From the NCBI RefSeq assembly GCF_047425865.1, contig NZ_CP179735.1: DNA of 64,000 nucleotides; one strand, given 5' to 3'. This document shows, one piece after another, positions 43,578-52,409 of this stretch. This DNA is from Macrococcoides equi (GTDB taxonomy: Bacteria > Bacillota > Bacilli > Staphylococcales > Staphylococcaceae). The notes beneath the pieces are model-generated. The model had not been told where the DNA came from. It saw only the letters and a list, made by a program, of their open reading frames with translations, and did no database searches. Both the position numbers and the translations under genes were made by a program. Every line of letters begins with the position of its first letter. Position 1 is the stretch's first letter.

Positions 43578-43593
43578 ATTAAAGCGTTTTCAT
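43578..43593 (-). promoter_or_regulatory. Candidate CcpA (cre) site upstream of putP
   Basis: On the minus strand ATGAAAACGCTTTAAT matches the cre consensus WTGNNARCGNWWWCAW at all but one position (A for C near the 3' side). It is 68 bases upstream of the putP start codon, where it could block transcription in glucose. Confidence 0.6.
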
Positions 43594-43676
43594 AGATATA
43601 TTTTAATTATTTTAGATTTTTATCAAAAAATTTGATAAAATTTAAAGATGTTATAAAGTTCAGGAGGAATATATTC

Positions 43677-43976
43677 ATGTCAAAAGTAACAAATGAACAA
43701 GTAAAGCACGTAGCACATCTCGCACGTCTTGAAATCACTGAAGAAGAAGCAACAAAGTTCAGCTCACAGTTAGAGGCGATTTTAAATTTCGCTGATCAAC
43801 TGGAAGAAGTAGATACTGAGAATGTTGAACCAACATTCCACGTATTAGACCTACAAAATGTATTACGTGAAGACGTAGCACATAAGAGCTTAACACAGGA
43901 AGAAATCTTAAAGAATGCACGTAGCACTGAAGCAGGTCAATTTAAAGTGCCATCGATTTTAGACGGAGGAGAATAA
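43677..43976 (+). CDS. gatC: Aspartyl/glutamyl-tRNA amidotransferase subunit C
   Basis: 99 residues from ATG 43677 (MSKVTNEQVKHVAHLARL), with AGGAGG upstream. HVAHLARLEITEEEATKFSSQLEAIL and VEPTFHVLDLQNVLREDVA are typical of GatC, the small linker that wraps GatA and GatB. The complex converts Glu-tRNA(Gln) to Gln-tRNA(Gln). First gene of gatCAB; two bases separate its stop from gatA. Confidence 0.97.
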   Translation: MSKVTNEQVKHVAHLARLEITEEEATKFSSQLEAILNFADQLEEVDTENVEPTFHVLDLQNVLREDVAHKSLTQEEILKNARSTEAGQFKVPSILDGGE

Positions 43977-43978
43977 TA

Positions 43979-45424
43979 ATGTCATTAAGATATGAATCTA
44001 TCGAAAACTTAACTAAATTGATTCAAGAGAAGAAAGTAAAACCTTCTGAATTAATTGAAGAAACATATAAGAATATTAAACAGGATGATGCAGTAATCAA
44101 TTCATTCTTAGCATTGGATGAAGCTGTAGCGATGGATAAAGCGAAACAAATGGATAACCAGGAGCCGAGTGGTAAGTTATTTGGTATTCCTATGGGGATT
44201 AAAGATAATATCGTAACGAAAGATTTAGAAACAACATGTGCGTCAAAGATTTTGACGGGCTTTAATCCGGTTTATGACGCAACGGTTATGAATAAATTAA
44301 ATGCCGAAAATGGTATCGTTGTTGGTAAATTAAATATGGACGAATTCGCAATGGGTGGTTCTACTGAGAATTCATTCTATAAGAAAACTGTGAATCCATT
44401 TGATCATAGTGCAGTACCAGGTGGGTCTTCAGGTGGTAGTGCTGCAGCAGTTGCAGCAAGCTTAGTAACTTTCTCATTAGGTAGTGACACAGGTGGTTCA
44501 ATTCGTCAGCCGGCTTCTTACTGTGGTGTTGTTGGGATGAAACCAACTTATGGTCGTGTATCACGTTTCGGTTTAGTTGCATTTGCGTCTTCCCTTGACC
44601 AAATCGGGCCGATTACACGAAATGTTAAAGATAACGCGAAAGTTTTAGAAATTATTTCAGGACATGATGCAATGGATTCAACAAGTGCTCCTGTAGAAGA
44701 TGTAGATTTTACATCTTCTATTGAAAAAGATATTAAGGGCTTACGTGTTGCGGTACCTAAAGAATATTTAGGTGAGGGAGTATCCGAGGAAGTCCGTACT
44801 TCAGTACAAAATGCAATTAAAGAACTTGAAAAAATGGGTGCTGAAATCTCAGAAGTTTCATTACCAAATTCTAAATATGGTGTCGCAACATATTATATTC
44901 TTTCTTCAAGTGAAGCAAGTGCAAACTTAGCACGTTTTGATGGTATTCGTTATGGTTACCAGGCAGAAGGCGCTAAGAACTTAGAAGAATTATATAAAAA
45001 GACACGTCAGGAAGGTTTCGGAGACGAAGTTAAACGTCGTATTATGCTTGGAACATATGCATTAAGTTCAGGTTATTACGATGCTTACTACAAAAAAGCA
45101 CAAAAAGTACGTACGTTAATTAAACAGGATTTCGAAAAAGTATTTGCTGATTATGATGTCATTGTTGGACCAACAGCTCCAACTGTAGCGTTTGATCTAG
45201 GTGCTCAAATCAATGATCCGTTGACGATGTATGCGAATGATATCTTAACGATTCCAATCAACTTAGCTGGACTTCCATCAATTTCTGTACCATGTGGTGA
45301 GTCAAATGGACGTCCAATCGGCTTACAGTTAATCGGTAAACCATTCGATGAAAAATTATTATATAACGTCGCATATAATTACGAACAAGTATTTAATATG
45401 TCTGAACGCTATCAATCATTATAA
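43979..45424 (+). CDS. gatA: Glutamyl-tRNA(Gln) amidotransferase subunit A
   Basis: 481 residues of the amidase signature family. GVKDNI-like start (GIKDNIVTKDLETTCAS), the signature PGGSSGGSAAAVAASLVTFSLGSDTGGSIRQPA with the Ser-cisSer-Lys triad (Lys in GIKDN), and IGPITRN are intact. It releases ammonia from glutamine for transfer to the tRNA-bound glutamate. GGAGGAG precedes the ATG. Confidence 0.98.
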   Translation: MSLRYESIENLTKLIQEKKVKPSELIEETYKNIKQDDAVINSFLALDEAVAMDKAKQMDNQEPSGKLFGIPMGIKDNIVTKDLETTCASKILTGFNPVYDATVMNKLNAENGIVVGKLNMDEFAMGGSTENSFYKKTVNPFDHSAVPGGSSGGSAAAVAASLVTFSLGSDTGGSIRQPASYCGVVGMKPTYGRVSRFGLVAFASSLDQIGPITRNVKDNAKVLEIISGHDAMDSTSAPVEDVDFTSSIEKDIKGLRVAVPKEYLGEGVSEEVRTSVQNAIKELEKMGAEISEVSLPNSKYGVATYYILSSSEASANLARFDGIRYGYQAEGAKNLEELYKKTRQEGFGDEVKRRIMLGTYALSSGYYDAYYKKAQKVRTLIKQDFEKVFADYDVIVGPTAPTVAFDLGAQINDPLTMYANDILTIPINLAGLPSISVPCGESNGRPIGLQLIGKPFDEKLLYNVAYNYEQVFNMSERYQSL

Positions 45425-45437
45425 GGAGAATTAGACT

Positions 45438-46865
45438 ATGCATTTTGAAACAGTAATTGGACTAGAGGTCCACGTAGAACTTAAAACAGAATCAAAAATG
45501 TTTTCGGCTTCTCCTGCACATTTCGGAGCAGAACCGAATACAAACGTAAGTGTAATCGATCTTGGATATCCAGGGGTATTACCTGTTGTCAATAAAACAG
45601 CTGTTGACTGGGCAATGCGTGCTGCAATGGCATTGAACATGGATATTCGTACTTCAACTAAGTTTGACCGTAAAAACTATTTCTATCCGGATAATCCAAA
45701 AGCCTATCAAATTTCTCAATTTGATGAGCCGATTGGTGAGAATGGATATATTGATATAGAAGTTAATGGTGAGACAAAGCGTATCGGTATTACACGTCTA
45801 CATATGGAAGAAGATGCGGGTAAACTGAACCATAAAGATGGATACTCATTAGTTGACTTAAACCGTCAAGGTACACCGCTTGTTGAAATTGTATCTGAAC
45901 CTGATATTCGTACACCTGAAGAAGCTTATGCTTATCTTGAAAAATTAAAAGCAATTATTCAATATACAGGTGTATCTGACGTTCGTATGGAAGAAGGATC
46001 ACTACGTTGTGATGCTAATATTTCATTACGTCCGGTTGGACAAGAGAAGTTTGGTACGAAAGCTGAGCTTAAGAACTTAAACTCTTTCTCATATGTTAAG
46101 AAAGGTTTAGAGCACGAAGTTAAACGTCAGGAAGAAGTATTATTAAACGGTGGAGAAATCTTACAGGAAACACGCCGTTTTGATGAATCTACTGGTAAAA
46201 CGATTCTTATGCGTGTTAAAGAAGGTTCTGATGACTACAGATACTTCCCTGAACCAGACTTAGTACCATTATTTATCGATGAAGCATGGAAAGAACGTGT
46301 GCGCGCGTCAATTCCGGAACTTCCTGATAAACGTAAAGAAAAGTATGTATCTGAATACGGTCTTCCGGCATATGATGCACACGTATTAACATTAACAAAA
46401 GAAATGTCTGATTTCTTTGAAGCGATGATTGCCTTAGATGCAGATGCTAAACTTTCATCAAACTGGTTAATGGGTGGCGTGAATGAATATTTAAATAAAA
46501 ATCAAAAAGAATTAAATGAAACAAAATTAACACCAGAAAACTTAGCAGAAATGGTGAAATTACTTGCTGACGGCACAATCTCATCTAAAATTGCTAAAAA
46601 AGTCTTTGCTGATACAGTTGAAACAGGTAAAGCACCGAAAGTGATTATGGAAGAACAAGGTTTAGTTCAAATTTCTGATCCTGAACAGTTAAAAGCGTTT
46701 GTGACGGAAGCATTAGATAATAATCCACAATCAATTGAAGACTTTAAGAATGGTAAAGGTAAAGCAACAGGCTTCCTGGTTGGACAAATTATGAAAATTT
46801 CTAAAGGACAAGCTAACCCACAAATGGTTAATAAAATTCTAAAAGAAGAATTAGAAAAACGATAA
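45438..46865 (+). CDS. gatB: Aspartyl/glutamyl-tRNA amidotransferase subunit B
   Basis: 475 residues, the normal length. It starts MHFETVIGLEVHVELKTESKMFS. The kinase-like active site and zinc-side stretches (DRKNYFYPDNPKAYQISQ, LHMEEDAGKL, VDLNRQGTPLVEIVSEPDIR, DANISLRP) and the C-terminal YqeY-like tail domain are all present. It phosphorylates and amidates Glu-tRNA(Gln). AAGGAG lies in the 13-base gap after gatA. Followed by a terminator. Confidence 0.98.
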   Translation: MHFETVIGLEVHVELKTESKMFSASPAHFGAEPNTNVSVIDLGYPGVLPVVNKTAVDWAMRAAMALNMDIRTSTKFDRKNYFYPDNPKAYQISQFDEPIGENGYIDIEVNGETKRIGITRLHMEEDAGKLNHKDGYSLVDLNRQGTPLVEIVSEPDIRTPEEAYAYLEKLKAIIQYTGVSDVRMEEGSLRCDANISLRPVGQEKFGTKAELKNLNSFSYVKKGLEHEVKRQEEVLLNGGEILQETRRFDESTGKTILMRVKEGSDDYRYFPEPDLVPLFIDEAWKERVRASIPELPDKRKEKYVSEYGLPAYDAHVLTLTKEMSDFFEAMIALDADAKLSSNWLMGGVNEYLNKNQKELNETKLTPENLAEMVKLLADGTISSKIAKKVFADTVETGKAPKVIMEEQGLVQISDPEQLKAFVTEALDNNPQSIEDFKNGKGKATGFLVGQIMKISKGQANPQMVNKILKEELEKR

Positions 46866-46885
46866 AATAATCATATTTTGATAAT

Positions 46886-46930
46886 AACCCTAAAGATAAG
46901 AGCACCTTCTAATCTTTAGGGTTCTTTATT
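46886..46930 (+). terminator. Terminator of gatCAB
   Basis: AACCCTAAAGAT and ATCTTTAGGGTT, 12-bp stem with a 14-base loop, then TCTTTATT. Confidence 0.85.
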
Positions 46931-47029
46931 GCATATCAATTAATATGATTGAACAATGGTAAAACAATTGACATTTATTATGAGATTGATACTATTGTTT
47001 TAATGAGTTTAGGATGAGGAGAGAATAAA

Positions 47030-47830
47030 ATGATTGATATACATAACCATATATTATTTGGCATGGACGATGGTGCCCAAACGAAAGAAGATGCACTGGA
47101 TATGGCAAGAGCTGCACAAGCTGAAGGTATTACAGATATTATTGCAACACCCCATCATAAGATTGGTGTCTATGAAAATTTTGGTCCGAAAATTAAAGCT
47201 TTAACTGAAGAGGTGAACAATCTCATTGCATCAGAAGGTATTTCAGTCAAAGTCCACGCAAGTCAGGAAATTAGAATCTACGGTGATGTTGTCGAGGATT
47301 TAAAGAATGGAAAAGCACTCACATTGTCTGAGAATAGTCCCTATGTATTAATTGAATTCCCATCACATGAAGTACCGATCTTTACTGAGCAACTTTTTAC
47401 GAAGATGGCACTTGAAGGATATATTCCGATTATCGCACATCCGGAAAGAAATAGTGAACTTCAGAAGAATCCTAATAAATTAGCAGAATTAATTGAGTTA
47501 GGTGCACTGGCACAAGTGACAGCTGGTGTAGTCTGTGGTCAGTTAGGAGAATTTAGTAAGAAATGTGCTGAGATGATGATGGATCACCGACTCATCCATA
47601 TTGTTGCAAGTGATGCTCATAATGTTAATACGAGAAATTACTTTATGAAAGAAGCATATGAAACGATTGCTTTAAAATACGGGGAAGATGCGGTTAATCG
47701 TTATAAAGAAAATGCACAAAAAGTACTGGCAGGGGAATCTATTCGTTATGTCAGTCCGATAGAAGTTGAAAAAGAAGATAAAGTTGAAAAACCTGTGAAG
47801 AAAAAGAAGAAGTTCTTTGGATTGTTTTAA
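47030..47830 (+). CDS. CpsB/YwqE-type protein tyrosine phosphatase (PHP family)
   Basis: 266 residues. The PHP metal ligands are visible: DIHNHILFGMDDGA, ATPHHKIGVYENF, IIAHPERNSELQ and VASDAHNVNTRN. This is the manganese-dependent phosphatase class that dephosphorylates the BY-kinase controlling capsule polymerisation. The C-terminal tail is Lys-rich (EKPVKKKKKFFGLF), which may help it bind membranes and is unusual for the family. No kinase (CapB/YwqD) or capsule cluster is adjacent. GAGGAGAG precedes the ATG. Monocistronic. Confidence 0.88.
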   Translation: MIDIHNHILFGMDDGAQTKEDALDMARAAQAEGITDIIATPHHKIGVYENFGPKIKALTEEVNNLIASEGISVKVHASQEIRIYGDVVEDLKNGKALTLSENSPYVLIEFPSHEVPIFTEQLFTKMALEGYIPIIAHPERNSELQKNPNKLAELIELGALAQVTAGVVCGQLGEFSKKCAEMMMDHRLIHIVASDAHNVNTRNYFMKEAYETIALKYGEDAVNRYKENAQKVLAGESIRYVSPIEVEKEDKVEKPVKKKKKFFGLF

Positions 47831-47831
47831 A

Positions 47832-47882
47832 AAATCAGAGCCTATTATAAATCATATGATTTGTAATAGGCTCTGATTTTTG
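47832..47882. terminator. Bidirectional terminator
   Basis: AAATCAGAGCCTATTA...TAATAGGCTCTGATTT, a long nearly perfect palindrome with T residues after it, between convergent genes. Confidence 0.92.
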
Positions 47883-47909
47883 TAGACATTTTATATGAAG
47901 TTTCAAAGT

Positions 47910-48704
47910 TTATTCAGTTTGTTCGTTAAATAAATAATCAGAAATAGAAGTAACCCAACGTGCAACACCACGATTTGTTAATAAACCGTCTTCAACATTG
48001 TAATAATCCTGAATGGCTTTGTTGTTTGGCCATTTGCTTGATTGGTTTACATAGTAGAACTCATTATTTTGACCACCGAAATAATCTTCTTCAGCTTTTT
48101 GATACTTCGCAAAATCTGAGTCGTTATATTCAGGACGTGTACCTACGATTACTACTGGAGTATCATCGTCACCGGCTGTATTATAGATGCTTTCGATTGT
48201 AGCGATATGATCATTTGATGTTACATCTTCAGAGAAGTCATTTAATGTAAGTGAATCTAAGATAATAAGGTCAGGTTTTGTCTTGTTGATTTTATCCAAA
48301 CTTACAGTCGATGATGAACCAGATACTTCAACTTCATTTACTTTAATATGATCATCAGATGCATAATCTAATTCATCTTTGACAGTTGTGTTTTCATCAG
48401 ATACTTGATAAGGCGTTGAAATAAGTGTGATATTCATAACTTTCTTATCTTTTACCGCATTGTTGTAGATTGTTTGGAATGTTTTATTTTTGAAAAGATT
48501 GCCGTTAGGTTTTTTATTTGTATCTTTTTTTACTTTCTTTTTCGCAGTATCTTTTTGTTCAGCATAATAATCTTTACCGCTTTGCTCAGAGATTGCTTTT
48601 TCTCTCGCTTCTGAATCAGTAACGCGTGTTTCCCAGAACGTATAACCGACTGCAATTAGAATAAGCGCTGCAACAACGTAAAGCCAAAATAATAAATTCT
48701 TCAT
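47910..48704 (-). CDS. Membrane-anchored SGNH-like protein
   Basis: 264 residues from the ATG at 48704 (MKNLLFWLYVVAAL); GGAGG is 11 bases upstream, and an in-frame ATG at 48722 has none. One N-terminal membrane helix (about 4-23), a Lys-rich linker (DTAKKKVKKDTNKK), then a domain with the alternating pattern of SGNH hydrolases (VMNITLISTPYQ, PDLIILDSLTLNDF, TPVVIVGTRPEYN, LTNRGVARWVTSISDYL). The usual GDS and DxxH catalytic motifs are not obvious, so activity is doubtful. Convergent with the CpsB-like gene; homologues occur in capsule contexts. Confidence 0.65.
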   Translation of the reverse strand: MKNLLFWLYVVAALILIAVGYTFWETRVTDSEAREKAISEQSGKDYYAEQKDTAKKKVKKDTNKKPNGNLFKNKTFQTIYNNAVKDKKVMNITLISTPYQVSDENTTVKDELDYASDDHIKVNEVEVSGSSSTVSLDKINKTKPDLIILDSLTLNDFSEDVTSNDHIATIESIYNTAGDDDTPVVIVGTRPEYNDSDFAKYQKAEEDYFGGQNNEFYYVNQSSKWPNNKAIQDYYNVEDGLLTNRGVARWVTSISDYLFNEQTE

Positions 48705-48722
48705 TGCGATTAATTCCTCCAT

Positions 48723-49113
48723 ATTTTTTCAATAATAATATAGTAACAAAAAAACGTATAAATTTATACAGGCAACACTTGAGTGAATGTATTTATTTCA
48801 AAAAATCTTATGAATAATGAAAATTTATTAAAGACATTAAAATAAGTTTAATACTATTTTAATAGGATATAATAAGTAAACATAATTGACAAGGTAGAGA
48901 GATATTTTTAGAAAATAAGAAATATTTATACTTAATATGCATATTAATAATATATCAGCATAATAACTCATGAGTTTAAGATGAATCACTTGTTAAGTTG
49001 TGCACATTGCAAAATGGAAAATGATTAAAATGACATAGTAATAGTACTACTATTATGGTAAAATATTTCTATATAAGTGTCGATAGTATCATTTCTCGAA
49101 TCGGAGGATATAT
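48723..49113. other. Intergenic region with a 15-bp palindrome
   Basis: No gene seen in this 390-base gap. AATAGTA-C-TACTATT (49040-49054) is an exact palindrome about 60 bases before the GrpB start. TGGTAAAATATTTC just after it may include a -10. It may be an operator; the regulator is unknown. The left half is plain AT-rich leader of the SGNH-like gene. Confidence 0.4.
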
Positions 49114-49641
49114 ATGATTGATTATACGCCATGGAACGAAAAGGATTATCATCAAATTTTCATCCGTGAGGCAAAAGAACTGATTGAAATCTTTAGAAAC
49201 GAACTTGTGGAACTTCATCATTACGGCAGTACTTCAGTGGTAGATTTACCAGGGAATAAGACAATCGATATATTACCGATTGTTAAATCACTGTCACATG
49301 TGAATTTATTTATTGATAAGATGCAAGCCATCGGTTATAAAGAGGTTGATGCCAGCAAGTTTACAGATGATCAGTGCAGGCTGTTTATTGCAAAGAAAAA
49401 TCAACTCACATTCTATGTAACGATGATAGAACGTACAAACTTTGATGCAATTACCAGAAGATTGGCTTTAAGAGACTATTTGCGTTCACATAACATGGAA
49501 CGTATTGCATATGCAAAATTCAAAACGCAACAAGCTGTACAATTTCGAAATGACTATAACACTTATAAGCGTGCTAAGAAAGATTATATTACTAAGCTTG
49601 AGAAGAAGGCACTGCGTTGGTATGAAGGTAGCAGAAACTAA
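49114..49641 (+). CDS. GrpB-family (UPF0157) nucleotidyltransferase-fold protein
   Basis: 175 residues. The family core is visible as LVELHHYGSTSVVDLPGNKTIDILPIVKS (GSTS followed by DIL), then YVTMIERTNFDAITRRLALRDYLRSHN and a Lys-rich C-terminal helix. The GrpB fold belongs to the polymerase-beta-type nucleotidyltransferases; its reaction is not settled. CGGAGG precedes the ATG. Monocistronic, with a terminator after it and a palindrome before it. Confidence 0.85.
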   Translation: MIDYTPWNEKDYHQIFIREAKELIEIFRNELVELHHYGSTSVVDLPGNKTIDILPIVKSLSHVNLFIDKMQAIGYKEVDASKFTDDQCRLFIAKKNQLTFYVTMIERTNFDAITRRLALRDYLRSHNMERIAYAKFKTQQAVQFRNDYNTYKRAKKDYITKLEKKALRWYEGSRN

Positions 49642-49664
49642 TTATAATATACAATTTATGAACA

Positions 49665-49698
49665 TAAGGGAGACAATTACTGTCTGCCCTTTTTTATT
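49665..49698 (+). terminator. Rho-independent terminator
   Basis: AAGGGAGACA, loop ATTAC, TGTCTGCCCTTTTTT; the stem has a small bulge. Confidence 0.8.
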
Positions 49699-49771
49699 GT
49701 CAAAATTGCTTATTTATCAGTTTACTGTAAAATAAAAGTAATCATGCAAAAATAAAAGGGTAGGGATTTCG

Positions 49772-51223
49772 ATGACTTCTGTAAATATTGCAAAAAATGA
49801 TAAAGACATTACTTTACAAATTCAAATGGCGAATCGTCATGGCTTAATAGCTGGAGCAACAGGGACAGGGAAAACAGTGACGTTAAAGGTACTGGCTGAA
49901 CAATTTTCTAAAAATGGTGTACCTGTGTTCCTTGCAGATATAAAAGGTGATTTAGCAAGTATTGCAGAACCTATGGAGATGAATGATAAGATTCAGCAGA
50001 GATTAACTGATTTATCAATAGAAGATTATCATCCTCGAAGCTTTCCGGTAAGATTGTGGGATATTTTTGGAGTAGACGGCGCACCTGTGAGAGCAACGAT
50101 TTCTGAAATGGGTCCACTGCTTTTATCGCGCTTATTAGAACTTAATGATACGCAATCAGGAATATTAGATATTGCTTTTAAAATTAGTGACGACAATGGT
50201 TTATTATTACTAGATCTAAAAGATCTGCAAGCATTATTAAAAGATATGGCTGATAATGCATCTGCTTATAGTAGTCAATACGGTAATATCACAAAACAAT
50301 CCGTCGGAGCTATTCAGCGTAAATTACTTTCTTTTGAAGCGCAAGGTGCACAAAATTTCTTTGGTGAACCGGCATTGAATTTAACCGACTTTATGGAATG
50401 TAATGAAGATGGTGAAGGCTTTGTCAATGTATTGATGGCGAATCAATTATTTATGAAACCAGTATTATATTCAACATTTTTATTATGGCTACTGACTGAG
50501 CTGTTTGAAGAATTACCTGAAGCAGGAGATATGGATAAACCAAAACTTGTGTTTTTCTTTGATGAAGCGCACCTTTTATTTAAAGATGCTGCACCTTCAT
50601 TTGTAGCACAAGTTGAACAGGTTGTACGTTTAGTACGTTCAAAAGGAGTGGGAGTTTACTTCATCACTCAAAATCCGATTGATTTACCCGATGAAGTTTT
50701 AGGTCAATTGGGGAATCGTGTGCAGCATGCTTTACGTTCTTTTACGCCTAGAGACCAAAAAGCAGTAAAAAGTGCTTCTGAAACTTTTAGACAAAATCCG
50801 GACTTAGATGTTGCCACTGCGATTGGTGAATTAAAAACAGGTGAAGCATTGATTTCATGTTTAAATGAAGACGGACAACCAAGTATTGTTGAGCGTGCTT
50901 TCATACGTCCGCCAGAAAGTAAAATTGGCGTAATAGACAGTGCAGTAAAAGAGAAAGTTTTAGCTGACAATCCTTATCAACAAAAGTATGGTGAAGCAGT
51001 TGATAGAGAGAGTGCATATGAATTGCTGGAACAAAAGTTTTCAGATGCTCAAGCTGAAAAAGAAAAAATCGAAATAGATAAAGATGCTAATAAAAAGGTC
51101 AAAACGCAAAGAAAAGAACCAAAATCTGAGTTACAAAAAATTGCAACGAGTGTACTAACAAGTGTAGGTCGTCAAATAGGTCGTGAAATCGTAAGAAATA
51201 TATTTGGTGGCAGAAGAAGATAA
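49772..51223 (+). CDS. HerA-like/DUF853 P-loop ATPase
   Basis: 483 residues. Walker A GATGTGKTVTL, then PVFLADIKGDLASIAEP; Walker B LVFFFDEAHLLF; sensor region VYFITQNPIDLPDEVLGQLGNRVQHALRSFTPRDQKAV. This is the DUF853 (E. coli YjgR-like) branch of the HerA/FtsK superfamily. A coiled, charged stretch near 430-465 precedes a C-terminal tail (SVGRQIGREIVRNIFGGRRR). Function unknown: DNA or RNA translocation is possible. Its stop overlaps the next small gene (TAATG). Confidence 0.88.
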   Translation: MTSVNIAKNDKDITLQIQMANRHGLIAGATGTGKTVTLKVLAEQFSKNGVPVFLADIKGDLASIAEPMEMNDKIQQRLTDLSIEDYHPRSFPVRLWDIFGVDGAPVRATISEMGPLLLSRLLELNDTQSGILDIAFKISDDNGLLLLDLKDLQALLKDMADNASAYSSQYGNITKQSVGAIQRKLLSFEAQGAQNFFGEPALNLTDFMECNEDGEGFVNVLMANQLFMKPVLYSTFLLWLLTELFEELPEAGDMDKPKLVFFFDEAHLLFKDAAPSFVAQVEQVVRLVRSKGVGVYFITQNPIDLPDEVLGQLGNRVQHALRSFTPRDQKAVKSASETFRQNPDLDVATAIGELKTGEALISCLNEDGQPSIVERAFIRPPESKIGVIDSAVKEKVLADNPYQQKYGEAVDRESAYELLEQKFSDAQAEKEKIEIDKDANKKVKTQRKEPKSELQKIATSVLTSVGRQIGREIVRNIFGGRRR

Positions 51224-51405
51224 TGAAATATGGATGGATTTATATTATACTAGTCGCTATGAATATGGCATTAATGCTTGTATTAATGTCACCCGCAATT
51301 CAGGAGAATGACATATATATGAAGGTAATACAGGTATGTATCGTCATCGTAACATTTATATTGGTGAGACTATATTTAAAAGATAGAGGCTTTTTAAACA
51401 AGTAA
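51223..51405 (+). CDS. 60-residue two-helix membrane protein
   Basis: Starts at an ATG overlapping the ATPase stop (TAATG), so it is translated by coupling. Two membrane helices (about 5-22 and 34-52) with a short loop (SPAIQENDIYMKV) and a basic end (YLKDRGFLNK). No family recognised. Sixteen bases before dgkB, so probably one operon. Confidence 0.75.
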   Translation: MKYGWIYIILVAMNMALMLVLMSPAIQENDIYMKVIQVCIVIVTFILVRLYLKDRGFLNK

Positions 51406-51421
51406 AAGAGGTGGTGTTTTT

Positions 51422-52378
51422 TTGAGAAAACGAGCGAGAATTATTTATAATCCGACTTCAGGTCGTGAGCTATTTAAAAAATCATTAGCAGATGTGTTGA
51501 TTAAGCTGGAAGATGCAGGTTATGAAACGAGTGCTTATGCTACAAAAGCTGCGGGTGATGCGATTCAGGCTGCGCGTAAAGCGGTAGAAGATCGCTTTGA
51601 TTTAGTCATTGCCTCTGGAGGAGATGGCACAATCAATGAGGTCATAAATGGTATTGCAGAGCAGGATTATCGACCAAATATCGGAGTTATACCGATGGGG
51701 ACAGTTAACGACTTTGGTCGTGCGCTACTTATCCCAAAAGATATCATGCAGGCAGTCGATGTGATTATAGAAGGCAATACTGTACCAGTCGATGTCGGTA
51801 AAATGAACAATAGATATTTCATCAATATTGCGGGTGGCGGAAAAATTACTGAAGTAAGTTACGAAGCCCCTAGTAAGCTCAAAACAGTGCTTGGACCACT
51901 AGCTTATTATATAAAAGGATTAGAAATGCTACCTGAAATTAAGGCAACTGATATTCGTATAGAATATGATGGTAAAGTATTTAGTGGTGAAGTAATGTTA
52001 TTTCTGATTGGATTAACGAATTCAGTCGGTGGTTTTGAAAAACTTGTTCCTGATGCATCGATCAATGATGGTTACTTTACATTATTATTTTTAGAGAAGG
52101 TCAATTTTGCGGAGTTTGGTCATGTATTCTCACTAGCTTCACGTGGTGAGCATATCAAACATCCTAAAGTACATTATATAAAGGCAAAAGATATCAAAGT
52201 ATCAAGCTTTGAGAAGGTACAACTGAATGTTGACGGAGAATTTGGTGGCATACTTCCGGCACACTTTATCAATCTTGAGCGTCACATCAATATTTATAGT
52301 CAGCTTGATGTGATACATCCGGATAAAGAAAATGAAATTATTACGCAGTATACTAAAGACTTGAATAAAGAAGAATAA
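51422..52378 (+). CDS. dgkB: Diacylglycerol kinase, soluble DgkB type
   Basis: 318 residues. TTG start at 51422 (MRKRARIIYNPTSGRELFKK), with GAGGTGG upstream. Nucleotide-binding GGDGTINEVINGIAEQ and MGTVNDFGRAL are intact, as is the charged structural-site pattern VNFAEFGHVFSLAS. It phosphorylates diacylglycerol, recycling lipid from lipoteichoic acid synthesis. In staphylococci the next gene is rlmCD; here two genes intervene. A terminator follows. Confidence 0.96.
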   Translation: MRKRARIIYNPTSGRELFKKSLADVLIKLEDAGYETSAYATKAAGDAIQAARKAVEDRFDLVIASGGDGTINEVINGIAEQDYRPNIGVIPMGTVNDFGRALLIPKDIMQAVDVIIEGNTVPVDVGKMNNRYFINIAGGGKITEVSYEAPSKLKTVLGPLAYYIKGLEMLPEIKATDIRIEYDGKVFSGEVMLFLIGLTNSVGGFEKLVPDASINDGYFTLLFLEKVNFAEFGHVFSLASRGEHIKHPKVHYIKAKDIKVSSFEKVQLNVDGEFGGILPAHFINLERHINIYSQLDVIHPDKENEIITQYTKDLNKEE

Positions 52379-52409
52379 AAAAGAAGAGGTTAGTCCTCTT
52401 CTTTTTTAT
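52377..52409. terminator. Bidirectional terminator
   Basis: AAAAAAGAAGAGG, loop TTAGT, CCTCTTCTTTTTT between the convergent dgkB and SDR genes. Confidence 0.92.
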
